Shown here in pieces: positions 45,806-56,730 of a DNA stretch of 64,000 bases. A model generated the notes under the pieces. That model saw only the letters and a list, made by a program, of their open reading frames with translations. It was not told the origin of the DNA and did no database searches. Source of the stretch: Malaya genurostris (lineage: Eukaryota > Arthropoda > Insecta > Diptera > Culicidae). The stretch spans positions 9,689,007 to 9,753,006 of the forward strand of contig NC_080572.1 in NCBI RefSeq assembly GCF_030247185.1. The letters run 5' to 3'. Made by a program: the position numbers and the translations under genes. The first letter of the stretch is position 1; the number at the start of each line of letters is the position of its first letter.

Positions 45806-47726
45806 AGAGAGCGTTAATATTCAAAAAAAAACTGTCGCGCATTTAGATGTAATGTAAGGGCGAAATAAATAAAATGTATGATGTCAAAACTAACATTAAA
45901 TGTTTTTCTTTTGCATCCTGAAAGTTGAGTGATAATCTCATATAAACTCGAATTTTGAGAATGAATTTCGTATGTGCTGATTTTCAACGGTACGTCCTTA
46001 CACCCAACTATAACTAATTTTTCGAAGACGTGTTTTTGAAACCATGATTTTAGGTGTCCACTGTATTTCAGCGCAGGATTATCAGTAGTCAAGTTTATGC
46101 TTTAATGAACTTTAACTTTTCTCATTCCGCCAATTCAAAAATCAGTCTTGAGTCTATTTGGCTCATCTTTGCCAAACAAATGGTACACCATACTGAAGAC
46201 GAGTGTAAAATTTCATCCAAATCGGTTTAGGCAAAGTCTGATATCTTTTTTTTCATTTCAGGAATTGCTCAAAAATTGTAAAATATTTGACTTTTAAGAA
46301 TGAAAAATTTCACTCTGAAACCATAACAGGCTTTTGATTGTAGAAGCTAACAAAACTGAGCTCTCTTTTGTATTAGCGCTGTATGGCTAGATTCGGGTCG
46401 ACCATTCACTGCCACCATTCAGAAGTAATGAGTGGAATTCGCAATTGTTGCAAACCACTGTCTTTGATCCTGCATTTCCAGCAGAATTTCCATTGAACAA
46501 ATCATCCCTAATCGCTTGAAATCATGTTGCTGCTGGCAGGCTTTGGAGAAAGAGCACAACCTTTGTATGAAATTGAATACTCGTTTCACAGTACATTCAA
46601 CAAACAGCCAGGGTTGCTCTAATTACAGACGCTCTGTTACTAAATAATGTTCACTGCGGGTACTGAAAATATCAAGTTTATAATTGCGTACATTTGATTG
46701 ACTGCTTTTGCCATCCTCTTTGTTCGGTGTTTCGCAAATTATACAGTGGTTGATCGAGAAACTTCCTCTCTAAAGTTCTTGTTTCAAAGCACACAAAAGT
46801 GAATGATTGATTGTAATCATTTGTTCGATAGTCTACGAACACCGGGTGCCATCCACTTACTGCATCACAACTGAAACGAAAGTTTCCCCGTGGCGGAAGT
46901 CAACAGACAATTTTCTTGATGTCCCTTACAATAATTAGGTTGTTGCAAAGTTTTCCTATCTTGTTGAGAAGTTTTGAAATTTATAATTTATGTATGGTAA
47001 TATCAGCATAGAAAAATAGAACTTATTTTTTTAGTGAAGTCTTCTAAAAGTAAATAAATCCGCTCTGATCACGCGAGTAAAAAGAAATCATCGTTCTGGT
47101 TTTGAATTGAAGTTTGTGAGTAATAAACTCACAACGAATATCGGAGTTTCTAAAGTGGCGATGAAGGTATTAATTATTATATAACCAACGTAAGCATGAT
47201 CAAGTGTCAATTATAAACATTGATCTAAAACCCTGAATAAACTAATACAGCTCAAATGAGAAACAACCATTTTATTTTATTTGACAAATTTAACATCATT
47301 AACGTAACGCAGTTTATCACCTTCAACGTGAACTAAGATATGCAGAAGACCCAAACTCATAATACTTGAAAATGGTACTTTGTGAAAATATCAAGACTTG
47401 ACATCATCCTAATGTTCATGTCGGCAACGGTCGCCTGACAGCCTGACCCAACAACGAGTGGATGGGCGCAGGCCGCAGAGACCGTTTGCTTAGCATCGTT
47501 GCGTTTATGTTTGTTAATTTTAAACTCGTGTCCCTGATGCTGATGATATTGACTTTTCATCGCCTTGGCACAAGTGTGTAACATGCGGTTCGAAGAGGCG
47601 TAAAGGTGTTAACAGCAGTGCGAAAAATGGGTACCGCTGAAGTGCGATGTGATTTGAAATATGTGACCCGTGTTGGATTAGCAGGCTTTGATACTTCGAC
47701 ACTAAAATAAATTGAACAACTAATGT
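45806..47726. other. Unassigned sequence
   Basis: No repeats recognised apart from a family-R-like 'TTTCATCCAAATCGGTTTAG' near 46210. Overlapping minus-strand frames around 47357-47805 show no domain. The first ~100 bp may be the 3' end of the transposase relic. Confidence 0.35.
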
Positions 47727-47962
47727 ACTGCCCATACTCGCATATCAGTCCCATATCGATTTTTGCCAATATTGAGTTAGCTGAAGGAATGAAATCTATC
47801 CTCAATGTACTTTCAGAAATTCAATAAAAGTTGAGTGTTTGTTCAGTAAAATGTGAAAAAAATATCTACTCATGTCTGTCCCAGCGCAAATTTCAATAAT
47901 TTTATTTGTTGCAATATTGGAATAGCAAAATAGCAATGGAACTGATATGCAGTATGGGCAGT
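47727..47962. mobile_element. 236-bp MITE with 'ACTGCCCATACT' termini
   Basis: The left end 'ACTGCCCATACTCGCATATC' is mirrored by the right end 'GATATGCAGTATGGGCAGT'. The inner terminal parts also pair ('TTTTTGCCAATATTG' against 'CAATATTGGAATAGCAAAA'). Non-coding; target duplication not clear. Confidence 0.75.
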
Positions 47963-48178
47963 GTAGGGCGATACTATAAATTATCTAGAGATCCATCGGT
48001 AATAGTTTTTCAGTCACTCTTAAATGTATGTTATAAAAGATCACAATCACAGTAGGTATTGATCAAAGAAATCCATTTGTCATTATAGCACTTCATGTCG
48101 AAACGGAGGTTTCAGTTCGTTCTGATATCGAATATTTCTCTCCTTGCGGTTCTCGACTGGATTCTAACAGAAATCAAA

Positions 48179-49397
48179 TACACCCAAACCTCCATTTACA
48201 TAATAATCGGGACTTCGTAAATCGAGTTATGACGTGAAAAAAGTATATGTTGTTTGGAATTTTCAACGTAAAAAAAGTTTACGTTATTTGGAATTTTCAA
48301 CGTAAAAAAATCCATTTACGTAATAATCGGGACTTCGTAAATCGAGTTATGACGTAAAAAATGTTTACATTATTTGGAATTTTCAACGTAAAAAAAGTTT
48401 ACATTATTTGGAATTTTCAACGTAAAAAAAGTTTACGTTATTTGAAATTTTCAACGTAAAAAAAGTTTACGTTTTTTTGGAATTTTCAACGTAAAAAAAG
48501 TTTTCCCTATGTATGATCTATTATAATATAATGGATAACTATGGAACAAAAATTATTAGTATTTGCAAGAAAAGAATGGTTTATTGATATTCCTTAAAAA
48601 CCCTTATAATATGGGTATTTTTGGAACGGGTTTGATGAGTAGATGTCGAAACACGATGTTTGAGGTCGTTCTGAAATGGCGGCTTTCGTTTATTCCTAGA
48701 AAACCATTACAATTTGTGTCGATATTTCTCGAATTACTTGAATACTTTCACAATATGCATATTTTCGGAATGGTTTTCATTAGTAAGAGCTTACGTTTCC
48801 CAACATGCATTCCTCAAGCCCGTTCCGAAAATACCTATACTGTGAGGGTTTTCAAGGATTATCAATGAACCGAAAGTCGTTATTTAGAACCATCTCAAAA
48901 ATTGTTTTCCGACATATACTCATATACTCATGGATAATAAAAAATTCCCATATTATAAGGGTAAGGGAATATCAATAAACCGGAAGTCGCCATCTTGGAT
49001 TTCAGAACCACCTCAAACATCGTTCTCTGACATGTGCTCATCAAACCAGTTCCGAAAATACCCATATTATAAGGATTTTCAAGGAATATCAATAAACCGG
49101 AAGTCGCCATCTTGGAATTTTGTACCACCTCAAACATCGTTTTCCGACATCTACTCATCAAACCCATTCCGAAAATATCTATATTGTAGTAATTTCCATG
49201 AAATAGAAATGAGCGGGAAATGATTTTCATTGTAAGCAAAAACCTCTTTTTACGAAGTAGATTCGTAAAAAAAGTTTACGTTATTTGGGATTTTGTTCGT
49301 AAAAAAAGATTACGTTATTTGGGATTTTCTTCGTAAAAAGAGTTACGTAAAAAGTGGTAACGTAAAAAAAGTTAACGTAAACGGAGCTTTGGGTGTA
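48179..49397. mobile_element. 1.2-kb fold-back MITE with TA target and internal satellites
   Basis: Termini 'TACACCCAAACCTCCATTTA' and the inverse of 'TACACCCAAAGCTCCGTTTA', with TA at both edges. Inside, 34-bp tandem units ('TTTGGAATTTTCAACG', 'TAAAAAAAGTTTACGTTA') fill 48235-48510, and inverse units occur at 49258-49385. The centre (48585-49205) holds ~140-bp units ('AAACCGGAAGTCGCCATCTT', 'CCTCAAACATCGTT') in opposite orientations. The terminal ~46-bp segment is duplicated at 48191 and 48310. Frames across the centre are translations of the repeats. Confidence 0.78.
48235..48510 (+). repeat. 34-bp tandem array
   Basis: Repeats of 'TTTGGAATTTTCAACG' plus 'TAAAAAAAGTTTACGTTA' with a 34-bp period at its start (48253 and 48287), about seven units, interrupted once by a second copy of the element terminus. 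Confidence 0.8.
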
Positions 49398-49505
49398 CTG
49401 AGCTTCGATTTCTTCATGTTTCGCCTTCGGCTCATCAGTTCTTAGAGCAGTTCAAATTGAATCGCCATCTCCTCTTAGCATTTCAATTCAAACCGCATAG
49501 CAGAT

Positions 49506-49850
49506 ACAAAGTTCACACAATTTGTGTTACAATAAAAAGAGATTTCACGAGGTGCCATATCTTACCTGACGTCTCGGGCGTAAATAAATTACGATCGACT
49601 ACTGTTCGCCACAGAATTTGAACATTTAGAGGTTGTTTGGCCTCATAACTATACCAATCGGTAGCTATTCTCAGTAGGCAGCCAAACAAACCGATTTCGG
49701 CTATCCTAGCTCTCGGTTTCCGGTTCCAAAAGCACCGGAAATAGTGGTCATATGTTCCTAAACGGATTTCACTCACTTTTCTCACCGATGGTTAGACCGA
49801 TTTCCATAAAATTAAGTTCTAATGAATAGTCACGTGGTCCCACATCCCTT
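49506..49850 (+). repeat. Family R dispersed repeat, single unit
   Basis: 'TCAGTAGGCAGCCAAACAAA', 'CCGATTTCGGCTATCCTAGC', 'AAGCACCGGAAATAGTGGTC' and 'ATTTCACTCACTTTTCTCAC' match the 59411-60370 units in the same orientation. Confidence 0.7.
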
Positions 49851-52322
49851 AATACCAGAGTTTGAATACATGAGAATTAGATTTATATAAGATTTATTTG
49901 TTCATTTTATTTAAATTTGTGCTAAGATAGGTAATTTTGTTTCCTGCCAACCGTTCATAGTTTGCAAGATTGCAAGTTTCATACTATATATTTAATACTA
50001 TTTAATTCATAGCATAAATTTAAGTAAAAACGCCATTCTTTCATCGGTACATGGCATATCGTAACATAATACATGAAATGTCACTTTCCAATGCGCAGTT
50101 TTATTTGAATGTGATAAAACAAATCTCGTCAGCAGTGTCTGTTGTTGAATCAAGTTCAGTTATTTACTTTTACTGTAGCGTTTAGCTGGAACAAACAAAA
50201 TCTGAAGCATTGACGGCACCCCTCTTTCGAGAGCATCAGTTTCATTTGCTATAGTTTTCTTTGTGTTATTTAAAGCTGAAAAAGCAACACCGCCGGGCTC
50301 GAACAAAAACAGTCCCATGGGTATAGGTATTCCCAAGAAGCCCATTTCCTGCTCCAAAAAACAACATGCCATCGATGCTGTGTAAACAAACGGCTCCAGC
50401 AAAACAATATTAGCCCAGGGCCAAATGGCAACAAGCATCCTTAGAGGTTTGACTCATCCACTCACTCCCCAGTTAGCATCAATTCCTGGAGCGAATGGAG
50501 CCGAAAATGTGTGGAGTTCGTATTGAAGGTTTGCCATTTCTATCCGTTCTTGTTAGAGACGCCCTGTACGCACTGAAACATTCAGACAACACGTTATACT
50601 TACTTACTCAGACTCCCGATGTTTCGTGATATGTTTGTGCTGGAAAGTCTCATTTTACCATCGCATGTTTGCTAATGGATCGTGTCGAGTCCATTTAGGT
50701 GTAGATGACAATGATGGTCCGAGGAAGGAGTTCTGGATGGTCAACGACAGACCGTCAGGATGGCCGGTTACATACTGACTTGTTGGTGACTCCCGGAACA
50801 CGGGATCGCCATTCGTGCGACACAAACAAATAGAGCGTGTAGTGAAACTGATGTCCTACCGCGCGCGTTTGCGAAAAGTTCAATTGATTGGTTTTGCTGA
50901 ATGTTACCAGGAATGGGAACCAAGGACGACCTATCAGGAGAAAAATGTTTTCTCACATAAATAACTTTAGCGTTTTTATCTGCTCGGGTTTGGAGAACAA
51001 AACCTAATTAATTAAACACGTCTAAAGCTACCCGGTGTAACAGGAGAAACCCCCGGTCTTTCGACCAGGTAAACAAAGTTCTCATCTTGTTCATCGTTGC
51101 GGCGAAAATTAAATTATTTCCTACAGGCACAAAACTCCAAGCGAATACCGGGTGTAAAACCGGTTTGATTTTCCAGTTGGATGGGGATGGATAACTTTTT
51201 TCCTCAGTCCGTCGTTCTCCTGAGTTTTTGTTACGATCATTGAACAATGAATTTGTTGCTCAAACAGCAAAAATCCTGACTGATTTAAATAGTTCTTGTT
51301 ATTTGAAGCATTAGAAGGATTTTATAGTTCGTTACCTTATTTATCACAATTTTGTTTGATTGTCGGAAAATGATAACTACTCCCAGGCAGGTGCCAGTTT
51401 GACTTGAAACAGTTTTCATCTCAACTACCATCTAAACATCGAATTTCCTTCCCTAAAAAGTTTAGTCAAAATTCATGATTTGAGGGAACTAATTCACAGT
51501 AAATAAAAATGAAAAGAACAAAACGTTTCATCAAAATTTCCATTCCATGGCTGTATTGTTTCAAACCGCATCAATTCCTTGAAAATGGTTCTTGTTATTG
51601 ACTGATACCTGAGCCACCAACAGATCATCTCGACTTTGATCCAGGAGCGGGTGAGCCAGAGTGTAAGGTTAGGTAATGGCATAATTGATGGAAATAATGA
51701 ATAATGTCCTCACGAACATCGTCATAGCCGATTTTCTATCGTGACTATAATGGTGTGGGATGGCTTTCCTTTTCAAATTTATGATCATTATCGAGCGCTA
51801 CAATTGACTACGTTGCTGACTGATTTTTCTTTTGTCCTTTAATCTATTTTATAGGATTTTACCAAGAAACTTTGATGTGGGATTCTGCTCCCAAAACTTT
51901 ATATTAATTGGAGAAGTTTCATTAATCAATAGGAAACCTTTTCAAAAAAGTTGCCGTGAGCTTGGAACTTTGTGATAAGTTCGAATCTTTCTACCAAGCT
52001 ATTGATAATCTTTTAACAAATTCTTCACGATGGATGAATGAACTTTTAACACTTTTTATATTATTAAATATAACGTATAGAAATAGCTCAAACATTGTAA
52101 AGATTATCCAAAACGGGACCGAGTTATGTGGAGACGTATGCTTGATACAACAAAGGACACCCCCGGACTATAGCTGTTAGGTAAGGTAAGTATGTTCGTG
52201 TAGTTCTTTGCATTTTAGTGTAAATTAGAGGTGTATTCAGGCTCATTATTTACAAACCGGGAATATATTTTTTCTCTAGAGCAATATCCAAAACAATTCT
52301 AGAATGCTGCATGGAAGTTGAG
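49851..52322. other. Unassigned sequence of moderate composition
   Basis: The region 50150-51260 is less AT-rich and free of recognised repeats. Minus-strand frames at 50160-50438 (92 codons), 50768-50956 and 51008-51247 have no recognisable domains or clear splice context. Single-copy intronic or intergenic DNA is the simplest reading; an unrecognised exon cannot be excluded. Confidence 0.35.
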
Positions 52323-52333
52323 AGGTAAATTAA

Positions 52334-52537
52334 GCAAAGCCTTGGTATTATATTCCTGTAGTGGAATTTGACCTTCTGTTTCAACAGACTTCGCAGCCAA
52401 TTCAGAGTGTACAGAACCATTGAATGGCTGATGCTACGATTCTACTGTCACTATGAATCCTTCCAGGTCAGGGCTCGAACTATGACAACTAGTTTGTAAG
52501 ACCAGTGCCCTATGCATTGAACCGCCAACCCGGGACA
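52334..52537 (-). mobile_element. tRNA-derived SINE, family A, copy 5, with perfect target duplication
   Basis: Minus strand: 'GTCCCGGGTTGGCGGTTCAA', 'GTTCGAGCCCTGACC', the body, 'TGGCTGCGAAGTCTGTTGAA', and the tail 'ATACCAAGGCTTTGC'. The 11-bp direct repeat 'AGGTAAATTAA' flanks it at 52323-52333 and 52538-52548, which fixes both ends of the family: about 204 bp, starting at the tRNA-like head and ending in 'GGCTTTGC'. Confidence 0.9.
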
Positions 52538-53169
52538 AGGTAAATTAATAAATTGTTAAACTAAGGGTAAAAACGAAAAAGGTCTGGTTGAACCCATCTA
52601 CCAAACGGACGGTTATTGTAGAATTCATTAAGAAAATGTCTATAAATTTTTGACCTGCACCTGTAACAACACTGAATTTTTACCTGTTCCTGTAACAACA
52701 GAAACGAATATTTATGCAATAACACATGCGATTTGAAAAAAAGGAGGGAAACTATCGTCACACTGATAGGTGGATTAAGATAGGTTTTTAAGCTAAATCT
52801 TATGCATCTGCTTCGTATCTAGGTAGATTAGTTAGACAGTAAGCAGTTTTTTTTTGGGTCGGTGTATTTAACAAAATGTAAAAGTGAACGGACTAAAAAT
52901 TCATATTTAAAATGATATTTCATAACTAATTTGGTTTTCTATTTCATCTGCACCAGATGCGAGACCAAACAAGTATAACAGATGCTACATCCATGCAGTT
53001 TTGCAAATCCATTTTTGTTTGCTCTTCGTTAACAAGCATAGAAAGAAGGAAAACAGTTTTTATAAATACAGGACCCATGTCGGCGGGTCAGCGTATAAGG
53101 TACAGCACTAATAAGCCAGACATCGTATGTTTATGGTATACATGAAATTTCCGAATCGAAAAAAAAATT
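52538..53169. other. Unassigned AT-rich sequence
   Basis: Starts with the SINE target duplication. Includes one copy of the motif 'CACACTGATAGGTGGATTAA' near 52758, and nothing else recognised. Confidence 0.35.
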
Positions 53170-53304
53170 TTGATGCCGAAAGGCGTAGAATTGCATTAAA
53201 CGTCGAGATTTAGTGTCATCTCGAAAAATTTTTTTTTGGAAAAAATCGACTTTTTGGGACTTAGAGAAAATATCAAAATTTTTCTCCCAGAAAGTTTATT
53301 TTTC
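53170..53304 (+). repeat. One arm of the fold-back family seen at 6-200
   Basis: 'TGATGCCGAAAGGCG', 'AAACGTCGAGATTTAGTGTC', 'AAAAAATCGACTTTTTGGGA' and 'CTTAGAGAAAATATCAAAA' match the reverse complement of 6-200 along most of its length. The second arm is absent, and a microsatellite begins where the loop would be. Confidence 0.75.
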
Positions 53305-53308
53305 CAAA

Positions 53309-53385
<77 letters not shown>
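53305..53385. repeat. Poly-A then (TA)n microsatellite
   Basis: About 19 A followed by about 28 TA units. The frame across it gives a Lys then Ile-Tyr repeat and is not a gene. Confidence 0.95.
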
Positions 53386-53386
<1 letters not shown>

Positions 53387-53390
53387 AGCG

Positions 53391-53628
53391 GTAAAAATCA
53401 ACTTGTTTTGTTGGTTACGTTACTTATACCATTATATATCTGGAACCAAAAGTCACAGCCATTTGGTCTTCGAAATCGGTTCAACCATCTCCGAGAAATT
53501 TACGCGGGAAAAAACAACACGTTTTGTCGGTTACGTCATTTATACCATCATATCTCCGGAACCAGAAGTCACAGCTATTTGATCTTCGAACTTGATCAAT
53601 GGCCCGACAGTAGCTTTCAAACGAGCCT
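53391..53628 (+). repeat. ~116-bp tandem pair, family R-related
   Basis: 'GTTACGTTACTTATACCATT' to 'ATTTGGTCTTCGAA' is repeated as 'GTTACGTCATTTATACCATC' to 'ATTTGATCTTCGAA' 116 bp later. Each unit has 'GGAACCAAAAGTCACAGC'/'GGAACCAGAAGTCACAGC', and the first adds 'GGTTCAACCATCTCCGAGA', all typical of family R. Confidence 0.7.
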
Positions 53629-53900
53629 AAGGGCATGTTCAGTAGTGTTCTAGTTCTAGATGCATAATTTATGTCAGTTACAAAATTTAAATCTGGATTT
53701 TATAACAAGAAAAACTGGCAGCCCCAGCAGTGTTTTACTCGTGTTTCAAATATACAAAAATTAGAACGGCGTCGTAGACCATTTGACAGAAGAACTGGTC
53801 GAATAAATGACAGAAGAACTGGTCGAATAAATAAAAGTAGAACGGCTTGCTGGGGACACGTTTGTTCCAGTTTCTGTTCTATTATAGATCTTATGTAAAA
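53629..53900 (+). repeat. Dispersed repeat 'GGGCATGTTCAG', copy 3, with 24-bp duplication
   Basis: 'AGGGCATGTTCAGTAGTGTT', 'CTAGTTCTAGATGCATAATT', 'AACTGGCAGCCCCAGCAGTG' match copies 1 and 2. Further in, the 24-bp unit containing 'GACAGAAGAACTGGTCGAAT' occurs twice back to back (53785-53808 and 53809-53832). Confidence 0.7.
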
Positions 53901-54890
53901 AAAACTGGACGTCATGGATTTTTGAATCCTTCACACTAATTCAATCGTTATTGTTAGTGATTACTTTTATACTAGATCTATGAATCACGAGTAATTATGA
54001 ATGACTAACATGAGGTCTTATGTATATGTATTGACTAACTTACTAACCATGTATATACGTGAGTTTAGTAGCAAGCAAGGATTCTTCTTCAAAAGAATGG
54101 TCGAAGACAAGAGAACATTCAAGTATTTTCGATATCTTTGCCGGTAGTTACCAGGCCACATTATTTGTATCACAGGTTATATAAAAGTTATATTTTTAGA
54201 TATTCTACATGAACGATAATACTTGGCTTGTATTCATTTCTTTCAATAGCCTGTCATGGTTGAAGTTTTATTTTTGCTATAAAAATTGCTACAATCTAAA
54301 ATTATACCTATTATATGATATTACACAGCCAAGCATTATTGCTTCAGCAGCATCAGTGCATTGAGCTCAACAGAGTTGGACATTTTTAGCATTATAAATG
54401 ACGGTTTCTTAGAAAATAGACGACTTCTTACAATACCCATTTTATTGTATTCAACTTGTTTTCATTTCAACGCAAAACCCAATGCTGCGTAAATTCGCGT
54501 CATTATATGATATGTAATTTTTGCTTACGATATAATGCCACTGAGTCCACCGTGCATTTCTCACACCGCCTCAATATGAAACAGCAGCGTGCAAGCAATA
54601 TAAAAAATGCGGAAAAGTTTATGTAAACTTTTTCAAACTTCAGTTGTTTTGGCTAAAATTTCATGATTTTGAGTAGCATTTTCATATTCTTTGTGAAATT
54701 CTGCTACAAATACTACTTTTCAGTTCTAAAACCATCGCCGTGGAACGGAACAGTAACCGTTTATACATTCCAAAAATCAATTACGGCTCGGCAAAGCAAA
54801 ATTTCAAAATTCTAAGAATACTTAGTCATGATAAATTTGATTTCAAAAACTTAAGTGTTTTTGGTTTTTAGAAAATCGGTCTAGTTTTTG
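53901..54890. other. Unassigned AT-rich sequence
   Basis: No gene recognised. The second half leads into family R sequence without a clear boundary. Confidence 0.35.
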
Positions 54891-55075
54891 AATAATTGAT
54901 CAATCACGCGATTCGCGCATTCCGCACACGCACACACAGACAGACATTTTCCGATCTCGTCGAACTGAGTCAAATGGTATACAAAACTATGGGTCTCCGA
55001 GGCTTCGTTCGAAAGTCGGGTTTTCCAGCAATTCTAATACCTTTCTATAGAGAAAGGCAAAAAGTTATATTGAAA
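54891..55075 (-). repeat. Family R terminal segment
   Basis: 'CACACAGACAGACATTTTCC', 'GATCTCGTCGAACTGAGTC', 'ATACCTTTCTATAGAGAAAG' is the reverse orientation of the family R edge at 59411-59520 ('TATAGAAAGG', 'CATATACCATTCGACTCAGT'). Confidence 0.65.
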
Positions 55076-56571
55076 CTTCAAATGAAGTACAATAATTCTA
55101 TTGAATTAAACAAATAGTGTCGCATTTATACAGTTCATGCTGATAGATCACTGCACCAAAAAAACAATACATAATACCGAGTAAGAAACTGTCAGGAGCA
55201 AAATACCATCTAAATAAACGATATGTCTCTGAGAAGAGAAAACATTCCTCCAAAAAATACCGACCACAACATTTGGAGATACATGCTGAAGCAGGAAAAT
55301 GTCTCTTTTTATGAATTTTTTTGTGCGACTTTAGGAGAATTTTCAAGTTAACTGGTTTTGTTTAATCGAATTTTTGGTATTATGTGATACGTTTTCCCCT
55401 CAGAAAAACTATTTGAGTGTCCTTTTGACCAAACCAGTCTCGTCATTTGTAGTGCTTGGCAGAAAAACTCCGTGTCTTAGTGCGTCGTGCTTGTGACGCA
55501 CGATTCAGATGCCGAATATTTTGTTTTTGCCATTTGTCATAGAAAGGAAAAGCCCAGAAATCCATAGTGTTATCTACTATTCGACTCAGTTCGACGAGAT
55601 CGGAGAATATCGAAGCATGTGTGGTTCACTTTACAACGCTTTTCCCATTCGCTCAGTTTTCCGAGATGTCTCGATTTCTATAATTCTGAGCTCGCTTTAT
55701 AGCTACTTCTGCCCAATTGACCAACGAAGGAAAATTGTGAAGTGTCGTAATTGACAAACCGCACTTATTTCAATTCAGATGTCTCAGAGATGTTTTGGAT
55801 AATATTAGGTTTTTTTGTGAAGATTCTTTGGGCAATTTCAAAGATGCCACCTTAAACTCGTTTGATGGGCCACCTCCGGTTCCAGAGTTTAAGTTGAATA
55901 ACCGACAAACCTCTATCTACACAACTTTCTTAACGATAACTTAACTGATTTTGACAGTATACAGGGCATGCAATTGGCCCTCGCTAGAGTTGACAGCTGT
56001 CAATTGAACAACAATTTTATTTTATCTGAGTGTAGTGTGTTTTCGGACATGTTTAGACATTGGGTTCATTAGCAACACACTACAAAACGGAATTTTAAAT
56101 GCTCTTACAACGAGTCAGTAGAGTGAAAACTGCTAAATGTAAACATTTTGCTGATTCTATTTTATCTGTGAGTTCAATTTTTAAAATGTTTAAACGGTGT
56201 TTAAACTGTTTATTTCACTACAAACCGTAATCCCGTAATAACCGTGTCAAATTGTAATAAAGACTTGTTCTCGACAAAATCTAGGGTGGCCAGATTTCTT
56301 TGGAAATACTTCATCACCGCGTGAAATATTTCACATACTGATGAGAGTATGTCTGTTCATTGTGTAAAATCAAATTAAGAATTAAATTTCAGGATGCCCA
56401 ATCAATTTTCCACAGTTTCTTCATGGGTACCATTTTTGTATAGTTAACAGTTTTCGAGTTACAAAATTTGAACAAAGTTCATGTCATAATACAACCGCCT
56501 CTTCTTAAAAACCAGTTGTCATTTGAGTGGGTCTTTTCATTCCTGATCCTGATTTCACAACCTTTTCAGTC
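55076..56571. other. Unassigned sequence with family R fragments
   Basis: A plus-strand family R edge lies at about 55535-55610 ('TATTCGACTCAGTTCGACGA', 'GATCGGAGAATATCG'), inverted relative to 54891-55075. Relics continue near 55870 ('CCTCCGGTTCCAGAG'). The frame at 55509-55754 is a translation of repeat sequence. Confidence 0.4.
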
Positions 56572-56730
56572 TCTTTTTTTTTATTTCGATTATAGAGGTT
56601 TTAATCTTAAGGTCATTTGTCTCTTCTGGCTAGATCAACTTTTTGATCCCATGTTGGGAGTTAGGTATCGAATCCAGGAGGGCTACATAAAAGACATCGA
56701 CTAACCCATCACGCTATACTTGTCCCCAAC
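56572..56730 (-). mobile_element. tRNA-derived SINE, family B, copy 3
   Basis: Minus strand: 'GTTGGGGACAAGTATAGCGT', 'GATGGGTTAGTCGATG', 'CTGGATTCGATACCTAACTC' (B-box), an internal segment longer than in copy 1, and the tail 'AAACCTCTATAATCG'. The longer body suggests copy 1 carries an internal deletion of about 35 bp. Confidence 0.75.

Noticed and set aside
48235..49385. CRISPR-like array of short repeats
   Set aside because: Units are contiguous with no unique spacers, sit inside a TIR-bounded element, and the organism is an animal.
50160..50438. 92-codon minus-strand frame with hydrophobic segments
   Set aside because: No recognised domain, no neighbouring exon-like frame with plausible splice sites, and no comparative evidence. 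Kept only as a note in the unassigned block.
53213..53653. 146-codon frame with poly-Lys then (Ile-Tyr)n
   Set aside because: Produced by the poly-A/(TA)n microsatellite and flanking repeats.
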